64,000 nucleotides of DNA. Origin: Mycteria americana. Its lineage: Eukaryota; Chordata; Aves; Ciconiiformes; Ciconiidae. The notes under the pieces are model-generated. The model worked only from the letters and a program-made list of their open reading frames with translations. It was not told the DNA's origin and made no database searches. Positions 52,501-61,500 of this stretch are shown one piece after another. Made by a program: the position numbers and the translations under genes. How positions within the stretch are numbered: position 1 is the first letter of the stretch; every line of letters begins with the position of its first letter. The stretch spans positions 35,568,135-35,632,134 of the forward strand of contig NC_134365.1 in assembly GCF_035582795.1 (NCBI RefSeq). Reading direction: 5' to 3'.

Positions 52501-55500
52501 TGGGCAGTACTAAACGCACATATGCTCAATCTATACTTGTTCTACCTTAACAGAATAACAAGGAAAAAACAATCAACGTAGTATCTCCACTTAATTTAGC
52601 AGCCAAACTGAAAACAGAATATAAGTGTCTATAGTATTTCAGCTACTTCACAATAAATTCATTTAGGTTTCTAAAAATATTGTATAGATAGGATATATTA
52701 CTACCCCCCCAAAAAAGGAACAAAATAATCACACATTTTCTACTAAAACTATCCATCTTAATTATATATTTAATGGAGGTAAACAAACATTTTAAAATCA
52801 TCAAGAGCAGAACACTACAGTACTCCATACAAAGCATGAGCATGCTTTGTATTTACACAATGCGCTTCTGAATGTATGAAGATTAAATGTACTAAAAGGG
52901 GAAGCCTAATACATAGAGGAAGCTCATATTACTCCCTGTATTATCATATTTTGTCATATGTAACTCATTAATCTGACTATAAACATGGATAATTCATAGT
53001 CCAAAACTATTGCTTCTTGAAAACCAATACCTAGATATTCTACAGTTTATGTGGATAAAAATGCAGGCTCAAGGCTCTTGCAGTAGCCCTAGGTGACAGC
53101 AGCAAATGACATGGGTAGGCAACATGTCTTGTTACCACTACAGCTGCTATAGAAACTGTGAACAGCAGATGAAAAGAAGGGAAGTTTACCCAGAGTTTTC
53201 TCAAGTCTGCAATCAAACATGGAGGCCCAACTGCCTCCCCTTTACTCTCAACTGCAATGTTAGCTATGGACCCAGGAGAGGGTTGTGGGGTTGCCTCTCC
53301 ATTTAATAACATAGATACATGCATACACAGTGTTTCTTGCGCGTGTTACTGTAGGCTGAATGCTTACACCATGGTTACTGTTACACACACATGGAAACAC
53401 TGAAAATGTTCTTGAAAAAATATCAAAAGAGTAATTCTGTATATTTTGGGCTTTCCACAGGCAAGATATATCTATCAGGAGTTAGTCTACATAAATAAGC
53501 AAGAAGTGGATTTTAATTTTAAGCTCTACTTTTCCCATCATTTTAGAAAGCAACTCACAAAAAACAACTTACTGTTGATTTCAGGTGTAATGGATTATCA
53601 ATCAGTTTCACTATATTTTTTATTTCTGTTTCTTTTATCAATACTGCAGGATATTCTTGATGAGTCCACTGTTCTTTCTCAGCTAATTCCTGAAAAAAAA
53701 TGGTAAGTTGTCCAAAAGATCAAAAGTTTGAGGAATAATTGTAAGATGTTAAAAATCACATAATAAAGAATGAAAACATTCTATTACAACAGGCTTACGG
53801 AAAAAAAAAAGCCACAAGTATACATACATTCCTTATTTTAGTGAGTTCATTTATTGCTTGTTTATTTCCAGGTTCCAACTTCAGAACCGCTTCAAAATCT
53901 GAGTGAAAAACAACATACGAAAACTGTAGACATTTCAAGGTACAAAGTACTCCTGGCAAATTTTTAAACCTTCTGTTTTTCTTTCACAGCTCTAAAATAA
54001 TTAAAGGCAGGTAAGTTATCAAAATGCTTATATCATGACCTAGTTTTAAACATTTTTCAAACTATTTCTTACTGCTTATCATAATCAACAATAGTTGTAA
54101 TTTCACACGCAACTGTCTTCCAATCACGTGGATATCAACACAAAAGGTTTTATACATATTCAATGAAACACAACAAAACCCCACCATTCTTAACTTTTGC
54201 ACTGACAACTTCAATTAGTGAGCAATTGATTTAATTGCTATTAGAAGATAAAAAAATCAGGATGTCCTTATACTCATCTCTTACCTATCATGCTTAGGCT
54301 AATTCAAAGTCGTACCTTGCATAGCTTCTTTTAGTTTTCCAAGAGCAACTCTGGCAGCTCCTCTTCTGGCAAAGGCTTTAGAATAGGAGGCATCCAAAAG
54401 CAGAGCTTGTGTACAGTCATTTTCTGCCTCTTCATATCTCAGCAAAAGAGTAGTACAAAATTAATAATCAGTTTCAACTAAAAAGACAGAGCTACCCAAA
54501 ATAATTAAAATATGAAGACAGATCTTAATTACCTATATACATATAAATACACACCACTGAGCTAAAATGTAAAATAAAAGTAAACATATAAAATATGATT
54601 TCTCAGCACCTTGAAATTTCAGCCAAATCTTTTGGTATCTCATGACACACTGCTAACTCTCTTTTTATCATCACAGAGAAATTCACTTCATCTGTGAGAA
54701 GAAATGCTTAAAGCCTGTCAGACCACAGTCCACTTTAAACACTAAATAGCCTTAAAATGAAAGTCAGCATCATAGCTTTGTACTTCTGAAAAACAGAAAT
54801 ATTACAAACAACAACAAAAAAAAAAACCAAGAAAGGAGAAGCAAACATGTATGAGAAGAAATTTCTCTACATCTGAATTTCTGTGACTTGTCCTTAACTA
54901 TTTCAGAATGAGAAGTCAGCATATCCTTGCATTAAAGTAATTTGCTTCACTGTAAGATCAAGTTTCCTCATCCCAGTTATATTTAGTTATATTAGATCAT
55001 GATTTCACTATGTGCATATTAGAATCATAGAACAGAATCACAGAATCGTTTAGGTTGGAAGAGACCTTTAAGATCATCAAGTCCAACCATTAACCTAACA
55101 CTGCCAAGTCCACCACTAAACCACCTCCCTAAGCACCTCACCTACACGTCTTTTAAATACCTCCAGGGATGGCGACTCAACCACTTCCCCTGGGCAGCCT
55201 GTTCCAATGCCTGACAACTCTTTTGGTGAAGAAATGTTTCCTAATATCCAATCTAAACCTCCTCTGGCGCAAGTTGAGGCCATTTCTTCTTGTCCTATCA
55301 CTTGTTACTTGGGAGAAGAGACCGGCACCCACCTCTCTACAACCTCCTTTCAGGTAGTTGTAGAGAGCAATAAGGTCTCCCCTCAGCCTCCTTTTCTCCA
55401 GGCTAAACAACCCCAGTTCCCTCAGCCACTCCTCATAAGACTTCTGCTCCAGACCCTTCACCAGCTTCGTTGCCCTTCTCTGGACACACTCCAGCATCTC

Positions 55501-58500
55501 AATGCCCTTCTTGTAGTGAGGGGTCCAAAACTGAACACAGTATTTGAGGGGTGGCCTCACCAGTGCCAAGTACAGGGGGACAATCACTTCCCTAGTCCTG
55601 CTGGCCACGCTATTTTTGATACAAGCCAGGATGCCATTGGCCTTCTTGGCCACCTGGGCACACCATCGGCTCATATTCAGCTGGCTATTGACCAACCCCC
55701 CCAGGTCCTTTTCTGCCTGGCAGCTTTCCAGCCACTCTTCCCCAAGCCTGTAGCGTTGCATGGGGTTGTTACGGCCCAAGTGCAGGACCCGGCACTTGGC
55801 CTTGTTAAACCTCATACAACTGGCCTCGGCCCATTGATCCAGCCTGTCCAGATCCCTCTGCAGAGCCTTCCTACCCTCAAGCAGATCGACACTCCCACAC
55901 AACTTGGTGTCATCTGCAAACTTACTGAGGGTGCACTCGATCCCTTCGTCCAGATCATTGATAAAGATATTAAACAGAACTGGCCCCAACACAGAGCCCT
56001 GGGGAACACCACTTGTGACTGGCGGCCAACTGGAGTAAACTCCATTCACCACAACTCTTTGGGAACGGCCAGCCAGCCAGTTTTTTTACCCAGTGAAGAG
56101 TACGCTCATCCAAGCCATGAGCAGCCAGCTTCTCCAGGAGAATGCTGTGGGAGACAGTGTCAAAGGCTTTACTAAAGTCGAGGTAGACAACATCAACAGC
56201 CTTTCCCTCATCCACTAAGCAGGTCACCTTGTCATAGAAGGAGATCAGTTTAGTCAAGCAGGACCTACCTTTCACGAACCCATGCTGACTAGGCCTGATC
56301 ACCTGGTTGTCCTGTACGTGCCACATGATGGCACTCAGGATGATCTGCTCCATAACCTTACCCAGCACCAAGGTCAGACTGACAGGCCTGTAATTCCCCA
56401 GATTATTAAAGTATTTTCATTCATTCCTCTTCTCCTTCAATCTATTATTAAGTTTATGGAAACAGTTTTGGGGATTTTTTTTTGCAGTTTGTATCAGTTC
56501 TACAGGTTTCTAAGAATACTAATGAGCTTCTGTTGCATTTTATGTTTGGGTCCTCTTTGAAATGTAAAGAACCACGATATACTGGGTCGATCATACAGAA
56601 TAGATTTTCTTGCTTGGTCGTTTAATTAAAGTATCACTTCCTCTGATTCTCCGAGAACATTATTTGCATTATGATGTCCTCTATGGCTTCAGTACTAAAT
56701 TACAAATGTTGTGTCAGAAACACTACCTGTGCAACCTATTATACAATCTCATAATCTGTCTTGTATCTTGTATCTTGTCTCTACTGATACCCAGCCACAT
56801 CATGTTAGAACAGATGACCAACATAATGCTCAGCTCTCTGCTTCTCATGCTACCTTTTTAAACTAAAAGGTTTAAGCTACCATACCATCAGGGAGTCAAA
56901 AAAAAAAAAAAAAATCAGACTTCAAAAGTGGTCATATGGAATTGCTCTCAATTGCTAGAAAGCATGCATTTCCTACTGTTACTGGATTATTTGAATAAAG
57001 CTTAATTAAAAATAAACTAACTACACATACATGTCTCCATTGGCAGAGTTAAAGAAAAATATTTTAAAAGATGACAATTTCCAGAAAAAGCTCCATCCAT
57101 TGCCTTTGAAGTCAGAAGTTAGAATCCACTTCTTTTTACAGTGCAACATTTAGTAGCTGACTGGGTTTTATAGTCAAAGAAGACATAAAGCTTTGGGCAG
57201 GTCCTCTGAGAGAGATGAATATCTAGAATTTTACACATGAAAGAATGAAGATCAAACTTTAGAAACTACAATTTCATACTGATGCTATTTTATTCTCTCA
57301 GAACTTCTTTCCTATGAAATGCATTGTAAGATCACAGATAGAGTTGTTTTCTCTCCCTTCCTGTTTTCAACACAATTTATTCTATACTGAATTCTAGAAA
57401 GAATTATAAGGAGTGACAGTAACTGAGATTGAGTGAAAATATACTGGATCATTCTTCCATCTAGTTCATAACAAAGAAAGAAACAGTATAGCACAGGCAA
57501 TCCTACTTACTTTTCAATCTTTAGATAGGCCATGGCTCTGTTAGCTGGCAGAAGCGCATTGGTGCCATCTGCTGTTATACCACGGGTATAACATTCTATT
57601 GCAGCCTCATACTTTCCTTCTTTGAAATAACCATTACCCTGTAATATTTAGGTTAGAAAAAATAGCATTGAGAAAGATCTAGTGCAATGAGTTTTTCTCA
57701 TCCTTTTTAGTAGACAGGGTCACAATATCAAGAAGATGGATCACAAAGAACACATCAGAGCAGGCATTTATGGCATATTTCTGCATCTCTAAGCTTGGAG
57801 GCAGACCACAAGAAATATCTTAATTTTTTTTCTAGTACTTCAAGGATAAAAAAAAATTGCTACACGCATAGTTTAAGTGCAGACTTACAAGTCTATAACT
57901 TGTGATTTTTCTTTACTCCTGATAAGCAGGATAAGCCACCCTGTACCTCCTGAATTTAAACACAAGCTGAACCTTTACAATTCCCCTTTCAAGACAGCTT
58001 TCTGCGCTGCACAAATCCTTCTTTATCCTGCTACATCTATGAAACTTATCCTCAAATATTACTTGGGCCCAAATGTTGCTGTTATTTTCTAATTAATGCT
58101 CCATAAAACAAAATTACATTACTTTTTTTGTTTGTTTCCAAGAGACTAAAATTATCTTTTGCTTCTCAATACTAATATAAAGCCATGTGTTACCTTCTCC
58201 GCTACTGCTCTGCTCACTGGCAAAAAAGCAAAGGCCACATTTCAGACTTGACAGGATCCATGTTGCCAGGAACAGGCCCACAGTGAGTCAGCTCTGCTGC
58301 CAATAAAGTATTGAACTAGACTGAAATTTCTTTTCTGTGGCCTCTTCAAACTTTTGTTCCTTTTACCTACTTAATGTATGCTTTCATTCTTTTCCTACTA
58401 ATTACCTCTTACAACCAGTATAGGAAACCTGAATATTGATAAAAAGTTGGAAGTTAAATAGGTAGGTAAGAGACCAGAAAGCAAATTATGTTTTAGTTCA

Positions 58501-61500
58501 TAATGTTATTTCTTAATTGCAGCAGTGGGCAGAGGGAGAAATCAATAGGCCAACTGTGAGTCAAGACCATGTATCCAGAAATACATTTTTATTGTCACTG
58601 TTGCCTGCGCTCCCTGAAATCCTTTCTGTAACTGCTTTCCACCATGTAATCAGAGGTTTGGAAACACAAGAAATAGTCCTTTACCCCCAGGACAAGCAGG
58701 GGTAAAGATGCATATAATACTGGAGAAATGGGATCTTTGTAAAATACAGTTTGAGTTTCACATATCTTACACTACATATTTGAAATTTATCATGTACAAT
58801 TGGGCTATAAAAGCTACCTTGTATAATTATTCCTCCAGAAGAGTCCAAACAGAACTCACTGTCCCCCTCCCCTCCTTATAGAGCCCAAAATGGGAAACAA
58901 TTAAGGCTGTATCAATGACACCGTATTTATGAAGTTCAAGACAGTATCAAGTTTTATTTACACATTCGCATAGCTAACAGCACAACACAGCGCTTTTCTT
59001 TGCTGGTTCTCTCCTGTTCCACCAGAACCTGTGACTTACCAGATCTTTTTCTGTAATAGCCTTCTGCTTGAGCTGCTGGTCTTCAATGCGCTTCTTCTCT
59101 TCATCTGTTAATTCTGGTCTGACTGTATCTTCAAACTCTTTCTGTTCTGAACTTTCTTTTGATGACAAAGCCTGCAAAGATGTATTTTTTTCCCCTCAAT
59201 AATTATTTCCCCCACTTACACATTTTCATAACACAAATTACGATAAATTCTGAACTTTTAAGATGCAAAAATCTGCCAAGCATTTCAACAGAAGTGCCTG
59301 TGCTGTAAGTTGAATGCAAATTGATCGTTCTAAACTGTTCTCAAAAATGTATTTCTATGAGGGACTGCGAGTCAGAATATTACTTGGTAAATAAAAAGTA
59401 TGTAATTTCTGAAGCACAATGTAAAATGACCCATGGAACCTGTCTATATGTATTCCAATTCACAAATCATTTATTTCTTCAGTTACTGGAGACTTTGGGT
59501 CTTCATTCTGAAAATAAATTTTTCAAGCACTTTCAAAACTACAGTTGAAGAGGTATAAGCATATTCACACAGTAATGACAGGTGAGCTTATATTTACAAA
59601 GGTCATCATGATCAACATTCTCTCCCCATCATGAAAAGGATAAGACTTGCAGTAGAGTATTATGTTCTGCGAGGCTTAAACCTCCTTTCTGATTTGGCAG
59701 ACCACAGCAATCAGTGGGACTACAAGCAGGCTAGCAGTTCAGCTTTACAGCCAAGGAAACACACAGGTTCTCTTATATGTAGTACTACCTTGTACCAAAA
59801 CACTAAGCATGACTGCAAAAAGCATTAACACAGGAGGTAGAAAAAACATCTGAGAGAAGATATTTAAAAAAACCACAGATGTTGGTGCACACATCCAGCT
59901 TTAGTCTGCCAATCCACTATTACACTGATGTCTGCATACATGCTAGTTAATCCAGAAGAAACTCAATTACAGATTTTGACCTCAGTGAACTTCAAATACC
60001 AGAAAAAGCACATGAGACTTTGAATTCAGCTCTTGTTATAAATATAAGTTGATACAAATATAAATTGAACAGGGTGTACTAATTTATTTTAGGGCCTATT
60101 AAACTTATTACCTGGTCAATTTTCTTCAGTTCATTTTTTGCTTCAAAGTTGTTTGCATCCAGCTCTAAAACTTTTTCATAATCTATCAGAAGATCAGAAA
60201 ACAGTGTTTCAGGTAGGAACCACAGGCTAGTAACCAGAGTATAAAATAATAGCATTCTTTTGAGATAACCCTTTTTTGTAGTTACCTAGAAGCCCGAGAT
60301 ATTGCAAGGAACACATTATTCTAAGACATTTAAAGCTGAGTTATTCTAATACTACTAATACCTGCAGCAATCATTTGGACTTGCTGCTTGAATTTTACCT
60401 TGCCAGAAGAATATGCAATATAGTATTTCATTTCTTTGTTTACAGGAAATGAAAATTAAATTCCTACACCAAATAAGCAAATCACACAAGCTTTAATCAA
60501 GCAGATATACATACAAACTGTTTGTCTTTTAGGGAAAGAATTTTAAAAAGACCCACCTTCTTTAGCACCTTGAAGATTTTTCAAAGCAAAGCGAGCAGCC
60601 CCTCTTCTGGCATAAGCCTTTGTGTAATTTTTATCTAAAGCAAGTGCTAAATTGCAGTCAGATTCTGCAACAGAAAACCTATCAAAAATATGAATGATTT
60701 AGTTTGGACACATCTAGGTAACAAAACCCAAAACTTCAGTGATTTAGCTTACTCTGAAGCTTTACAGGTTGTCTCTAAAGTGGAAATCTTACATGCTTCA
60801 GAAGGAGCATAGAAAAAATACTTAAAGATCTCTCGATCCAGAATACATCAAAACAGGAAAGCAAAACAGAGGTCAACAATCTCTACTGCAACAGAAAGAA
60901 TAACCAACTCCCCTGGACCCTTTCTTCCCCCAAAACAAATTAAAGCCTTAGAAATAGAGCTCACTGAATCTGAAAGGCCAATTAGATAGTGAACTTTCTC
61001 TTTTTTCTTTTTCTGAAGTCTTACACTTCACAACACTGAAGATGGTGAACTTCTAGCATGAAAGCAGAGGAAAAAAAGATGAGGGAGACTACCAGATTCC
61101 TTATCCTGGCGACTCCTATTTTACTTTGAAACTGCAAATCAGGTTGCAACAGCAGTCTTACATAGACTGTATCACAGCATGATAAATAATATAATCAAGA
61201 CTTAAAACCAGACAAAAAACCTGAAGGTAGCATTTAAATAAGAAAATGTTACGGTTTTAACAATACAAGTCTTACTTTTTCATTCTATAAAAAGCCGATG
61301 CTCTGTTTGTGGGCAATACTGGATTGTATGGATCAGAATGCATCCCTCTAGTGTAGCATTTTATAGCTTCATCAAAGTTCCCTTGTTTAAAGTAGTTATT
61401 ACCCTGTGAATAGAAAAAAGTCTTTTTAGCAAATTACTGTACATTGACAGACACATTGAATTTTTTCACCAAAAATTAGTAAAGTTAGTATTTTAGAATG

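Noticed and set aside
55207..56175. A 322-codon open frame on the plus strand
   Set aside because: It is the antisense shadow of the CR1 reverse-transcriptase region. The minus strand carries the real RT motifs.
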